Source: Comamonas piscis (GTDB taxonomy: Bacteria > Pseudomonadota > Gammaproteobacteria > Burkholderiales > Burkholderiaceae_C). From it: a stretch of 64,000 bases of DNA. Every line of letters starts with the position of its first letter. The first letter of the stretch is position 1. The notes beneath the pieces were generated by a model. It did not search any database. It was not told the origin of the DNA and saw nothing but the letters and a program-made list of their open reading frames with translations. Position numbers and translations under genes: made by a program. The stretch covers positions 3,348,001 through 3,412,000 of the forward strand of contig NZ_CP058554.1 in assembly GCF_014109725.1 (NCBI RefSeq). Direction: 5' to 3'. Shown one piece after another: positions 11,021-19,684 of this stretch.

Positions 11021-12244
11021 TCAGGGCTGGGCCGCTGCAAAGCCATGGCGCTTGGCCAGCAGCACCACCGCCAGGCTCAGCAGCATCAGCAACAGCACCG
11101 CTGGCGAGAAAGCCGCCACCCCCCACTGCGCCAGCAACAGGCCACCAGCGATGCCACCGCCGGCAATGGCCAGGTTCCAAGACGTCACCAGCATCGACTG
11201 CGCCACATCGGCTGCCGGCCCTGCACTCTTGGCCAAGGCGGTTTGCAGCAGCGGCGGCAGCCCACCAAAGCCCAAGCCCCAGACGGCCACAGCCAGGTAG
11301 ACGGCAGTGGGCAGATGCATCGCCAGCGCCAGCAGCACGGCGCCCAACAGGAACAGTCCCGTGCTCGCCAGGCTCAGCGCACGCAGATGGCGGTCAATCA
11401 GCAGGCCGGTGATCCAGATGCTGAGCACCGACATCAGCCCAAATACCAGCAGCACCCTGTCAATCTGCCCACCCAGATCGGCAGGCGCCAGCAGGGGCGC
11501 GATATAGGTGTAGAGCAGGTTGTGCGCCAGCACATAGGCCAGCACCACCAACAGCACCGGCCGCACCCCAGGCAGGCGAAAGACCTGGCCCAACCCAAAA
11601 GCCTGGCCAGCGGGCTGGCCGGAAAAATCGGGCAGACGCAGCTGCACCCAGGCCATCAGCAGCAGCGCCAAAACACTCATGCTGCCAAAGCACAGGCGCC
11701 AACCCAGGTGCTGCCCCATCCAGGTGCCCAGCGGCAGGCCCAGCGAAAGCGCTAGCGGCGCGCCCAGCATCGCCATCGCAATGGCGCGCCCGCTTTGGTG
11801 GGGCGGAACCATGCGGGTGGCATAGCCGGCCAGCAAGGCCCAAAGCAGGCCTGCCGCCACCCCCGCCACCAAGCGCGCCAGCAAGGTAAGCGCATAGCTG
11901 CCGGAGAACGTCGTCATCGTGTTGGCCAGCACAAAGCCCGCCAATGCCGCCAGCAGCAAGGGCTTGCGGCGCATGCGCTGGGTGGCCGCCGTCAGCGGTA
12001 TCGCCGCCACCAAGGAGCCGATCGCATACAGGCTGACCAGTTGGCCGGCCATGGCCTGCGAGACCCCCAGCCCGGCGCTGATCTGCGGCAGCAGCCCTGC
12101 CGGCAAGGCCTCCGTCAAGATGGTGACAAAGCCTGCCAGCGCGAGCGCCAGCAGCGATGCCAACGGCAGGCCGCCGCTCTGGGGGGTGCAGCTAGGGCCA
12201 AGATGGGGGGATGGGTGAGAAGAAAGCGAAGAATAATCTGCCAT
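11021..12244 (-). CDS. MFS transporter, DHA1-type drug/sugar efflux
   Basis: 407 residues, 12 predicted membrane helices and a polar N-terminal tail of about 28 residues. The first helix motif ILTEALPAGLLPQISAGLGVS and the loop 2-3 region TAATQRMRRKPLL fit the DHA1 family (AraJ, NepI, Bcr-like antiporters, often annotated arabinose efflux permease). The GxLLG-like motif C region is present in helix 5. It probably exports small hydrophilic or drug-like compounds with proton exchange. It is divergent from the PhyH-type gene across about 300 bases that contain a perfect palindrome, so a shared local regulator is plausible. Confidence 0.88.
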   Translation of the reverse strand: MADYSSLSSHPSPHLGPSCTPQSGGLPLASLLALALAGFVTILTEALPAGLLPQISAGLGVSQAMAGQLVSLYAIGSLVAAIPLTAATQRMRRKPLLLAALAGFVLANTMTTFSGSYALTLLARLVAGVAAGLLWALLAGYATRMVPPHQSGRAIAMAMLGAPLALSLGLPLGTWMGQHLGWRLCFGSMSVLALLLMAWVQLRLPDFSGQPAGQAFGLGQVFRLPGVRPVLLVVLAYVLAHNLLYTYIAPLLAPADLGGQIDRVLLVFGLMSVLSIWITGLLIDRHLRALSLASTGLFLLGAVLLALAMHLPTAVYLAVAVWGLGFGGLPPLLQTALAKSAGPAADVAQSMLVTSWNLAIAGGGIAGGLLLAQWGVAAFSPAVLLLMLLSLAVVLLAKRHGFAAAQP

Positions 12245-12368
12245 AGCGCTACGCGAAGGTCCTGTGCAAACCCGCGCGGATCGGTTGACTGCGGCGGGTG
12301 AAAAATACCAGCCGCCATGGTGCAGCGATTGCCGCTACAAGACAATCAGGCCGAGATTCAGAACATAT

Positions 12369-12384
12369 CGGACATAAATGTCCG
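12369..12384. promoter_or_regulatory. Perfect palindromic operator between MFS and PhyH-type genes
   Basis: CGGACAT-AA-ATGTCCG is a perfect 7-base inverted repeat with a 2-base centre, located in the middle of the divergent intergenic region. This geometry suits a dimeric repressor of either or both genes. No regulator gene for it is visible in the window. Confidence 0.5.
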
Positions 12385-12541
12385 CAATCCATCAACGGCA
12401 AGAAGCAGCTACCGTCACGCAGCCCGATGGTGCGCTCAGCAATTTGGCAGCCGCGCCTGCGTCAGGCGCCAGGTGCCTGCGACCAACTCGCTGGCTATAC
12501 TGCCCGCTGCTTGAACCAACCCGCAGCTTGAAAGGCAAACC

Positions 12542-13216
12542 ATGGGCCCCCGCGAACAGCTCCAGCACGACGGCTATCTGCTGCTGCGCCAGGCCATTCC
12601 TGCTGCCTGGCTGCCGGGTTTGCGCGAGGCCTTTGATGCGGGCATCACCAGCGATTGGCCGGTGCCCCGGGGCTGGGATTGGCGCCATGCGTTGGTAGAG
12701 GGCAACGCCCAGATGCTGGCGGTGTGCCAACTGCCGCAGCTGCTGGCGGCTGCAGGCGTGCTGATTGGCGAGCGCTTTTTTCTATCGCAGGTGGAAGGGC
12801 GCGAGCCCGTTGGCGGGGGCGGTTACCAGCTGCTGCACCGTGACCTGTCCAACCAGCGCCCGGGCGATACCGTGGGCGCTTTGGCGTTTTTGGATGATTT
12901 TGGGCCGGATAACGGTGCCACCCGCTTGATCCCTACCAGCCACCGGCCCAACGCCGAAGAAGCAGCGCGCAGCGAGCATGACGAATCGCTGGCGATTCAG
13001 ATCTCTGGCCAGGCTGGCGATATCTTGGTGTTTGATGTGGACTTGCTGCATGCCGCCAGCCTGAACCCTAGCGGCGCGCACCGCCGCAGCCTGCTGATCA
13101 ACTACGCCGCCGAGTGCCTGTATGACGCGCACCAGCAAACGGCAGCGCTGCGCCAGGTGCGCATGGATACCAGTGCGCGCTTTGAGCCCAGCGATTTTGT
13201 TTTGGCCTCTGTCTGA
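12542..13216 (+). CDS. Phytanoyl-CoA dioxygenase (PhyH) family protein
   Basis: 224 residues. It has the non-haem iron facial triad typical of Fe(II)/2-oxoglutarate oxygenases: LLHRDLSNQRPGD gives His-x-Asp (about residues 99-101), and DVDLLHAASLNPSG gives the distal His (about 164). HRRSLLINY supplies the 2-oxoglutarate-binding Arg. LAFLDDFGPDNGATRLIPTSH is the conserved central block of PhyH proteins. The substrate is unknown; family members hydroxylate lipids, ectoine or small metabolites. It starts at the first ATG after GGCAAACC. It is monocistronic, and convergent with the IclR-type regulator gene after a 21-base gap. Confidence 0.85.
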   Translation: MGPREQLQHDGYLLLRQAIPAAWLPGLREAFDAGITSDWPVPRGWDWRHALVEGNAQMLAVCQLPQLLAAAGVLIGERFFLSQVEGREPVGGGGYQLLHRDLSNQRPGDTVGALAFLDDFGPDNGATRLIPTSHRPNAEEAARSEHDESLAIQISGQAGDILVFDVDLLHAASLNPSGAHRRSLLINYAAECLYDAHQQTAALRQVRMDTSARFEPSDFVLASV

Positions 13217-13237
13217 ACCAAGCCAGCGCCAGCAGCG

Positions 13238-14080
13238 TTAAAGCGGCTGGTCGCCAGCGCCGCCCGGCTCAGCTTCTGCGCCTTTTGGCTCTTGCGGCGC
13301 GTGCCACCCCATCTTTTGTGAGATGGCCACGCTAGCGCCTTTGAGCAGCGAGCGGTAGTAGTGCGGCGTATCCGCGCCGCAGCGCATGATCGGAAAGGAC
13401 ACCGACAGCGCAGCAATCACATGGCCAAAGCGGTCAAACACTGGCACTGCAATACAGCGCAGACCGGGTTCGGCCTCTTCGTCATCCTCGGCCACCTCTT
13501 GCGCACGCACTCGGGGGAGGATGTCCATGACGGCATCGACGGAGCTCAAGGTACGGGGGGTGAACAGTTTGAGCGGTTGTGACGACAGCAGCGCCCGCGC
13601 CTGCTCTGCCGGCATAAAGGCCAGCAACACCTTGCCAATGGCGGTGCTGTGCAAGGGCTTGCGCCGGCCAATGCGCGACTGCATGCGCAGCCCAAAATCC
13701 GATTCGATCTTGTGGATATAGATGATCGCGTCTTCATCGAGCGCACCCAGGTGGATGGTCTCGCGGGTCAGCGCGCCCAGGCGGCGCATGTCCTCATCGG
13801 CCTCGCGCACCAGGTCGGTGTTCTCCAGCGCCTTGCCACCCAGCTCAAACAGCCGCAAGGTGGCGCGGTACAGCTCGGATTCGCCATCCTGCGCCACATA
13901 ACCCAGGGCTTTGAGGGTTTGCAGCAGGCGGTGTACGGACGATTTGGACAGCGACAGCTGCTGGGCCAGCGCGGTCACGCTGACATCGCGCTGGTTGCCC
14001 AGGCATTCCAAAATGGCAAAGGCTTTCTCCACCGCGGCGACGGTGTCGGTCTTGTCCATGGCTGCGGGGCTCTCGCTCAT
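13238..14080 (-). CDS. IclR-family transcriptional regulator of the sugar-acid cluster
   Basis: 280 residues from ATG 14080; the open frame continues 93 codons upstream but that part overlaps the SDR gene in another frame. The N-terminal winged helix (about 15-75) includes VEKAFAILECLGNQRDVSVT and LSLSKSSVHRLLQTLKALGY. The C-terminal effector domain (about 90-255) has KPLHSTAIGKVLLAFMP and a late CIAVPVFDRFG block, as in KdgR-type proteins. The C-terminus is an extra Gly/Glu-rich tail. KdgR relatives repress uptake and breakdown of 2-keto-3-deoxy sugar acids, which suits the permease and dehydrogenases next door. Candidate operators are at 15021-15130. Confidence 0.92.
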   Translation of the reverse strand: MSESPAAMDKTDTVAAVEKAFAILECLGNQRDVSVTALAQQLSLSKSSVHRLLQTLKALGYVAQDGESELYRATLRLFELGGKALENTDLVREADEDMRRLGALTRETIHLGALDEDAIIYIHKIESDFGLRMQSRIGRRKPLHSTAIGKVLLAFMPAEQARALLSSQPLKLFTPRTLSSVDAVMDILPRVRAQEVAEDDEEAEPGLRCIAVPVFDRFGHVIAALSVSFPIMRCGADTPHYYRSLLKGASVAISQKMGWHAPQEPKGAEAEPGGAGDQPL

Positions 14081-14121
14081 CGGTCCGTCCTTCTGTGTTG
14101 GGCTGTGGTGGATGGGCTCGA

Positions 14122-14949
14122 TTATCGGGCCAGCCAGCCGCCATCGACAGCCAAGGTATGGCCATGCACATAGTTGGCCGCGCTGGAGGCCAAAAACACC
14201 GCCGCGCCACCCAGGTCCGCCGGCTGCCCCCAGCGCCCGGCCGGGATGCGCTGCAAGATCGCATCGGCGCGGCCTGCATCCTGGCGCAGCGCTTCGGTGT
14301 TGTTGGTCTTGATATAGCCCGGTGCAATCGCATTCACATTGATGCCCTTGGCGGCCCATTCATTGGCCATCAGGCGCGTCAAACCCAGCACACCGCTCTT
14401 GGCTGCCGTATAGGAAGGCACGCGCACCCCTCCCTGGAACGACAGCAGCGATGCGATGTGGATGATCTTGCCGCCACGCCATTGCGCGCCCTGCTGCGCG
14501 GCACAGTCCAGCATATGGCGCGCCACGGCCTGCGACAGAAAGAACAGGCTTTTGAGGTTGGTGTTCATCACCGCATCCCAGTCCTCTTCTGTGAAATCCA
14601 GCGCATCGGCTCGGCGAATGATGCCTGCGTTGTTCACCACGATATCGACATGACCCACCGCTGCCAGCGCCTGGGCCAGCACATCGCCCATCGCCTCCGT
14701 TCGCGACAGATCTGCCTGTATCGGCACAAATCTGCGCCCCAGCGCCTGCACCTGCTCTGCTGTCTGGCTGGCATCGCTGCGGTTAAGTCCGACGATATCG
14801 GCCCCCGCCTGCGCCAGCGCCACCGCAATGCCCGCGCCAATGCCGGTATTGCAACCGGTGACCAGCGCCACACGGCCCTGCAGATCGAAGGGGTGGCGAG
14901 GGCTGGATGGTGCCGTAACAGGCACATGGGCGATGGAGGGATAGGACAT
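14122..14949 (-). CDS. kduD: KduD-like short-chain dehydrogenase (2-keto-3-deoxy sugar acid 5-dehydrogenase)
   Basis: 275 residues, classical SDR. NAD(P)-binding TGCNTGIGAGIA (about 33-44), NNAG structural motif at VVNNAGIIRR, catalytic Ser in IHIASLLSFQGG, and YTAAKSG (Tyr-x3-Lys). The block IIRRADALDFTEEDWDAVMN and the ending GHTLAVDGGWLAR are those of KduD (2-dehydro-3-deoxy-D-gluconate 5-dehydrogenase). It precedes the IclR regulator gene by 41 bases on the same strand, so the two are likely one operon. It is divergent from the kdgT-like gene. The short extra N-terminus before DLQGRVALVTG is poorly conserved. The exact substrate is not decided by sequence. Confidence 0.85.
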   Translation of the reverse strand: MSYPSIAHVPVTAPSSPRHPFDLQGRVALVTGCNTGIGAGIAVALAQAGADIVGLNRSDASQTAEQVQALGRRFVPIQADLSRTEAMGDVLAQALAAVGHVDIVVNNAGIIRRADALDFTEEDWDAVMNTNLKSLFFLSQAVARHMLDCAAQQGAQWRGGKIIHIASLLSFQGGVRVPSYTAAKSGVLGLTRLMANEWAAKGINVNAIAPGYIKTNNTEALRQDAGRADAILQRIPAGRWGQPADLGGAAVFLASSAANYVHGHTLAVDGGWLAR

Positions 14950-15020
14950 GGATTAGGGGATAGGTGGGATCAAAAACAGCCAGCCCGTGAAGGGGCCAGC
15001 CAAGAGATATGGCAACCATT

Positions 15021-15130
15021 GGAACACATTCTTAATTTTTCAGAACAATGTTCCGTAAATTTTTATGAATGCAAATAGACAAAGGGTTTACCAGCTATTT
15101 TTCCAATTTAAATTTATGGAACACTGTTCC
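15021..15130. promoter_or_regulatory. Three repeats of a GGAACAnTGTTCC-type operator
   Basis: Between the divergent KduD-like and KdgT genes lie GGAACACATTCTT (15021-15033, imperfect), AGAACAATGTTCC (15042-15054) and GGAACACTGTTCC (15118-15130, perfect 5-base arms). IclR-family proteins often bind such 13-15 base palindromes, and the regulator gene is adjacent. The spread over 110 bases would control both directions. The surrounding DNA is AT-rich, as expected for promoters. Confidence 0.65.
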
Positions 15131-15205
15131 GGTTGCTCCGATAGTCATCGGACAACACCTCTACAAGCGATAACAAATTCACCACCAAAGTGTGAGGAGC
15201 GAGAC

Positions 15206-16243
15206 ATGGAAATCAAGAAAACCATTGAGCGTGTGCCCGGCGGGCTGATGCTGATTCCGCTGCTGCTGGGTGCCTGCGTGCACACCTTTGCGGCGGATGC
15301 CGGCAAGTACTTTGGCTCGTTCACCAACGGGCTGATGACGGGGACCGTGCCCATCCTGGCGGTCTGGTTTTTTTGCATGGGGGCGACGATCAACCTCAAG
15401 GCAACAGGCGTGGTGCTGAAAAAATCAGGCACCTTGGTACTGACCAAAATTCTGGTGGCCTGGATCGTTGCCATGGTGGCGACGCGTTTTCTGCCCGCAG
15501 GCGGTATCCAAACGGGCTTATTCACCGGGCTGTCGGTACTAGCGTTGGTCACCGCGATGGACATGACCAATGGCGGCCTCTATGCCGCGCTGATGCAGCA
15601 GTACGGCACGCAAGAGGAAGCCGGCGCCTTTGTGCTCACCTCCATCGAGTCGGGCCCGCTGGTGAGCATGCTGATCCTGGGCGCGACCGGCGTGGCGGTG
15701 TTTGAGCCGCGCTTGTTTGCCGGCGCGGTGCTGCCGTTTCTGATTGGCTTTGCGCTGGGCAACCTGGATGCCAACCTGCGCGAGTTCTTTGGCCGCTGCG
15801 TGCACCCGTTGATCCCCTTCTTCGGCTTTGCGCTGGGCTGCTCGATTGACCTGGGCGTCATCGCCAAGAGCGGCTTTACTGGCGTCTTTGTCGGCGTGGC
15901 CGTGATAATCGTCACCGGCATTCCACTGATCCTGGCGGACAAATTCATTGGCGGTGGCAATGGCACGGCCGGGCTGGCCGCTTCATCCACGGCCGGTGCG
16001 GCCGTCGCCAATCCGCAAATCATCGGCAGCATGGTGCCCGAGCTCAAGTCCATGGCCGATTCGGCCACGGCCATCACCGCCACGGCCTGCCTGTTGACCG
16101 CCATCCTGGTGCCGATTCTGACGGCCATGTGGGCGCGTAAATACGGCCGCCGCCCTCTGCCTGAGGCAGCCACCTCCAGCCCCAGCACCGGCGCTGGCGT
16201 AGCCGCTAGCTCACCCAAGCTGGCCCAGGACGGGCATTTCTAA
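15206..16243 (+). CDS. kdgT: 2-keto-3-deoxygluconate permease
   Basis: 345 residues, about ten membrane segments, matching the KdgT family from the start (IKKTIERVPGGLMLIPLLLG) through TNGLMTGTVPILAVWFFCMG, VTAMDMTNGGLYAALMQQYG and PLVSMLILGATGVA. Start 15206 is chosen because TGAGGAG lies eight bases upstream; an upstream in-frame ATG at 15065 lies inside the operator region. Known role: proton symport of 2-keto-3-deoxy-D-gluconate. The last ~25 residues are a polar Ser/Pro tail. First gene of a likely operon with the SDR and FAH-family hydrolase downstream. Confidence 0.93.
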   Translation: MEIKKTIERVPGGLMLIPLLLGACVHTFAADAGKYFGSFTNGLMTGTVPILAVWFFCMGATINLKATGVVLKKSGTLVLTKILVAWIVAMVATRFLPAGGIQTGLFTGLSVLALVTAMDMTNGGLYAALMQQYGTQEEAGAFVLTSIESGPLVSMLILGATGVAVFEPRLFAGAVLPFLIGFALGNLDANLREFFGRCVHPLIPFFGFALGCSIDLGVIAKSGFTGVFVGVAVIIVTGIPLILADKFIGGGNGTAGLAASSTAGAAVANPQIIGSMVPELKSMADSATAITATACLLTAILVPILTAMWARKYGRRPLPEAATSSPSTGAGVAASSPKLAQDGHF

Positions 16244-16315
16244 GCACCTCCCAGTTCTCCCCCAAGCTTGGCGCTGCCCCGTGGCGCGCCAGGCATTTTT
16301 CACAGGAATGACTCC

Positions 16316-17077
16316 ATGACAACTTCTTCCGTGCGCAGCGGCCGCCTGGCAGGCAAGGTAGCGCTGGTGACCGCAGCGGCGCAAGGCATTGGCCGCGCCA
16401 GCGCCGAGCGCCTGGCAGCCGAAGGTGCCCGCGTGATTGCCACCGACTTGCACATCGGCCCACTGGCAGGCTCGGGCCTGGATGCGCGCCAGCTCGATGT
16501 GCGCGACAGCGCGCAGATCCAAACCTTGGCAGAGGTGCTGGGTCCCATTGACATCCTCTTTAACTGCGCAGGCTTTGTGCATGCCGGCAGCGTGCTCGAA
16601 TGCAGCGAAGAGGACTGGGACTTTGCATTTGACCTGAATGTCAAAGCCATGTACCGCAGCATCCGCGCCTTTTTGCCGGGCATGCTGCAGCGGGGCCAGG
16701 GCAGCATCATCAATATGTCGTCGGCTGCGTCCAGCATCAAGGGCGTCCCCAACCGCTTTGCCTACAGCGCCTCCAAGGCGGCAGTCATTGGCATGACCAA
16801 GTCCATCGCCGCCGATTACTGCACCCGGGGCGTGCGCTGCAATGCCATCTGCCCGGGCACCGTCGATTCGCCCTCGCTGGGCCAGCGCATCGCCATCCAG
16901 GCGGCGCATGATGGCCTGTCGGTGGACGCCGTGCGCGCTGCCTTCGTGGCCCGCCAGCCCATGGGCCGCGTCGGCAAGCCCGAAGAGATTGCCGCACTGG
17001 TGGCCTATCTGGCCTCGGACGAAGCAGCCTTCACGACGGGCCAGGCCCATGTGATTGATGGCGGCTGGTCGAACTGA
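16316..17077 (+). CDS. SDR oxidoreductase, likely 2-keto-3-deoxy-L-fuconate/rhamnonate-type dehydrogenase
   Basis: 253 residues. Classical SDR: TAAAQGIGRASAERLAAEG nucleotide-binding motif (about 20-38), short beta strand then FNCAG in place of NNAG, catalytic Ser in INMSSAASSIKG, and YSASKAA. The compact N-terminal half (VIATDLHIGPLAG, then LDVRDSAQIQTLAE) is that of the DHRS6/3-hydroxybutyrate-type-2 and 2-keto-3-deoxy-L-fuconate dehydrogenase group. It would oxidise the C4 hydroxyl of a 2-keto-3-deoxy acid to a 2,4-diketo acid, the substrate of the FAH-family hydrolase 97 bases downstream. Start supported by ACAGGA upstream. The exact sugar is uncertain. Confidence 0.85.
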   Translation: MTTSSVRSGRLAGKVALVTAAAQGIGRASAERLAAEGARVIATDLHIGPLAGSGLDARQLDVRDSAQIQTLAEVLGPIDILFNCAGFVHAGSVLECSEEDWDFAFDLNVKAMYRSIRAFLPGMLQRGQGSIINMSSAASSIKGVPNRFAYSASKAAVIGMTKSIAADYCTRGVRCNAICPGTVDSPSLGQRIAIQAAHDGLSVDAVRAAFVARQPMGRVGKPEEIAALVAYLASDEAAFTTGQAHVIDGGWSN

Positions 17078-17174
17078 GCCTGCCACCCAACCGAGATTTT
17101 TCGCTGCGCGACAGCACCCTGACTTGCGGGCCCCTAGACTGGCGCCTGCTAGCCCTTGATCCTTTGGAGATGAC

Positions 17175-18020
17175 ATGAAATTACTGCGTTACGGCCCCGT
17201 GGGCCAGGAAAAGCCCGGCCTGCTCGACAGCAGCAACACTTTGCGCGATCTCTCAGGCGTGCTTAGCGATATAGAAGGCGCACAGCTTGGCGATGCAGCA
17301 CTGGCCCGCCTGCGCGCAATCGACCCCAGCACCCTGCCCGCAGTGCCGGGCCAGCCCCGCATCGGCCCTTGCGTGGCGCGCGTGGGCAAGTTCATCTGCA
17401 TCGGCCTGAACTACGCCGACCATGCCGCTGAATCGGGCGCCGCCATCCCCACCGAGCCGGTGATCTTTAACAAATGGACCAGCGCCATCTGCGGCCCCAA
17501 TGATGCGGTAGAGATTCCTCGTGGATCGACCAAAACCGACTGGGAAGTCGAGCTGGGCGTGGTCATCGGCAAGGCGGCCAAGTACATCACTGAAGCGCAG
17601 GCGCTGGAGCATGTGGCCGGCTACTGCGTCATCAATGATGTGTCCGAGCGCGAATGGCAGCTGGAGCGTGGCGGCACCTGGGACAAGGGCAAAGGCTTTG
17701 ACACCTTTGGCCCCATCGGCCCCTGGCTGGTGACGCGCGATGAAGTGCCGGACCCACAAAACCTGTCCATGTGGCTGGATGTGGATGGCAAGCGCTTCCA
17801 GAACGGCAACACCAAGACGATGATATTCACCGTCGCCCAGATCGTCGCCTATGTCAGCCAGTGCATGAGCCTGCAGCCGGGCGACATCATCTCGACCGGC
17901 ACGCCTCCCGGCGTAGGCCTAGGCATCAAGCCCAATCCCGTCTACCTGAAGGCTGGCCAGACTATGCGTCTGGGCATTGAAGGCTTAGGCGAGCAGCAGC
18001 AAACGACGGTCAATGCCTGA
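17175..18020 (+). CDS. FAH-family hydrolase, probable 2,4-diketo-3-deoxy sugar acid hydrolase
   Basis: 281 residues. The N-terminal segment MKLLRYGPVGQEKPGLLD and the catalytic FAH domain (about 70-275) match the group annotated as ureidoglycolate lyase or 2,4-diketo-3-deoxy-L-fuconate hydrolase. FICIGLNYADHAAESG opens the domain, metal-ligand Glu residues lie in DWEVELGVVIG, the conserved WDKGKGFDTFGPIGPW follows, and the C-terminal motif is DIISTGTPPGVGLG. It would split the diketo acid made by the SDR to pyruvate plus lactate or another small acid. Start supported by TTGGAGATGAC. True ureidoglycolate lyase is unlikely, as no purine genes are near. Confidence 0.88.
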   Translation: MKLLRYGPVGQEKPGLLDSSNTLRDLSGVLSDIEGAQLGDAALARLRAIDPSTLPAVPGQPRIGPCVARVGKFICIGLNYADHAAESGAAIPTEPVIFNKWTSAICGPNDAVEIPRGSTKTDWEVELGVVIGKAAKYITEAQALEHVAGYCVINDVSEREWQLERGGTWDKGKGFDTFGPIGPWLVTRDEVPDPQNLSMWLDVDGKRFQNGNTKTMIFTVAQIVAYVSQCMSLQPGDIISTGTPPGVGLGIKPNPVYLKAGQTMRLGIEGLGEQQQTTVNA

Positions 18021-18208
18021 TGACGAACAGCACCCGGCGCCAGCGCGGCAACGGGTGCTTACAGATGGAAAAATCGTAGCAGTCATCGCCATAGATTTCA
18101 ACCATCAAAACAGCCGCCAAGGCTGATGTACAAAGCAACCATTGCTCATCTTTTGATACAGGATTTTCCGCTAAGCTGCCAGCATCGTTCACCACCCCAC
18201 CCCCTGCC

Positions 18209-18514
18209 ATGAACCGTTTGTTGACCCCTTTGCTCACTGCGCTGGCCCTTGCCTGCCTGGCCGATGCCAGCTGGGCACACGGTGGCGGCCACCGCCACCA
18301 CCACCGCAAGGAACACAAGGAGCAGTTCTGGGACGGCAACTGCCAGGTGGAGCGCAAGTGGAAGCGCAATGGCCAATACAAAGAAAAGCGCCGTTGCCAT
18401 GACCGCCCCGCCGCCTACTACGCACCGCAACCTGTCTATGCCGCCCCAGTGCTGGTAGCGCCCCGCAGGCCCGATGCCATTGTGATCAGCCCGCAGATCG
18501 TTATTCGGCCCTGA
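18209..18514 (+). CDS. Small exported His/Lys-rich protein
   Basis: 101 residues. A clear signal peptide (RLLTPLLTALALACLADASWA) is followed by a His-rich stretch (HGGGHRHHHRKEHKE), then a basic core with two Cys (GNCQVERKWKRNGQYKEKRRC) and a Pro/Ala/Tyr-rich tail ending VISPQIVIRP. The two cysteines may form a disulfide in the periplasm. The His cluster could bind metals, but that is a guess. Similar small proteins occur in Comamonadaceae without known function. It stands alone between the FAH-family hydrolase and the P1 peptidase. Confidence 0.7.
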   Translation: MNRLLTPLLTALALACLADASWAHGGGHRHHHRKEHKEQFWDGNCQVERKWKRNGQYKEKRRCHDRPAAYYAPQPVYAAPVLVAPRRPDAIVISPQIVIRP

Positions 18515-18619
18515 TCGGCACAGACCATCTGTCCTTCGCAGCACGCTGTCAGACACCTGTTTGACAGCCCGCTGCCTGTGCCTCCACAGCGACAACCTCA
18601 CTTGGCCCACAATCGGGCC

Positions 18620-19642
18620 ATGTCTTCTACCCCCCTCCCCATGGCTCCGGTCGGCTCCATCACCTTGGTGCAAGGCATTGAAGTGGGCCACTTCACCGAC
18701 ACCCGCCGCCCCACAGGCTGCACAGCGATCCTGGCCCAGGCCGGGGCTGTCGGCGGTGTGGATGTGCGTGGCGCCGCACCCGGCACCCGCGAAACCGATC
18801 TGCTCCACCCCACCAACCTGGTCGAGCGCGTGCACGCCATCATGCTGGCGGGCGGCAGCGCCTGGGGCCTGGATGCGGCCAGCGGCGCGATGCGATGGCT
18901 GGAAGAACAAGGCGTGGGCCTGGACATTGGCGTAGGCCGCATTCCGTTGGTGCCCGCCGCCGTGCTGTTTGATGTGCAGGTGGGCGATATGCGTATCCGC
19001 CCCGATGCGCAAGCCGGCTATGCCGCCTGTGTGGCCGCCAGCAGCGCTATGCCCGCGCAGGGCAATGTGGGCGCTGGCGCAGGCGCAGCAGTCGGCAAAA
19101 TCTTTGGCATGCACCGGGCGATGAAGGGCGGCATCGGTACCGCGTCTGTCACCGTAGATGGCATCACCATGGGTGCCATCATCGCCTGCAATGCGCTGGG
19201 CGATGTACTGAACCCGGACACCGCCCAGGTGGTGGCTGGCGCACGCAGCCCCGATGGGCGCAGCTTGATCGACACACGCCGCGCGCTGCTGCGCGGCGAC
19301 CTGCCCCAGCCAGTATTGGCAGGCAGCAACACGACCATTGGCGTGATCGCCACCGACGCCATCATCACCAAGGCCCAGGCCAACCGCTTGGCGACGGTGG
19401 GCCACGACGGGCTGGCCCGCGCCATCAACCCAGTACACACCATGTCTGACGGCGACACTCTGTTTTGCCTTGGTACCGGCGCTAGCGGGCGCAGCCTGGG
19501 CATGATGGTGCTGGCCACGATGGCGGCCGAGGCCGTGGCCCAGGCCACCCTGCGAGCGGTGCTGCATGCCAATCGTTTACAAATCGAAGCCGGAGAAAAC
19601 CACAAGGCCGTGCATCTGCCCAGCGCGGCTGATTTACAGTAA
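18620..19642 (+). CDS. P1-family self-processing peptidase/amidohydrolase (DmpA/NylC type)
   Basis: 340 residues from ATG 18620. GIEVGHFTDTRRPTGCTAIL at the start, ETDLLHPTNLVERVHAIMLAGGSAWGLDAASG, and NVGAGAGAAVGKI are hallmark blocks of P1-family enzymes. The autocleavage/nucleophile site is NTTIGVIATDA with the predicted N-terminal nucleophile Thr238, as in the nylon-oligomer hydrolase NylC and relatives. The precursor would cut itself before Thr238 to give two chains. Members act on beta-aminopeptides, nylon oligomers or unknown amides. It starts 43 bases before the TAXI gene and is probably co-transcribed with it. Confidence 0.87.
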   Translation: MSSTPLPMAPVGSITLVQGIEVGHFTDTRRPTGCTAILAQAGAVGGVDVRGAAPGTRETDLLHPTNLVERVHAIMLAGGSAWGLDAASGAMRWLEEQGVGLDIGVGRIPLVPAAVLFDVQVGDMRIRPDAQAGYAACVAASSAMPAQGNVGAGAGAAVGKIFGMHRAMKGGIGTASVTVDGITMGAIIACNALGDVLNPDTAQVVAGARSPDGRSLIDTRRALLRGDLPQPVLAGSNTTIGVIATDAIITKAQANRLATVGHDGLARAINPVHTMSDGDTLFCLGTGASGRSLGMMVLATMAAEAVAQATLRAVLHANRLQIEAGENHKAVHLPSAADLQ

Positions 19643-19684
19643 GCGCCATTCCAACTGCGCTGCCCGGGCAGCCCACCACAGACC

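Noticed and set aside
17175..18020. True ureidoglycolate lyase (allantoin degradation)
   Set aside because: The family is shared, but the operon is for sugar acids and no purine catabolic gene is near.
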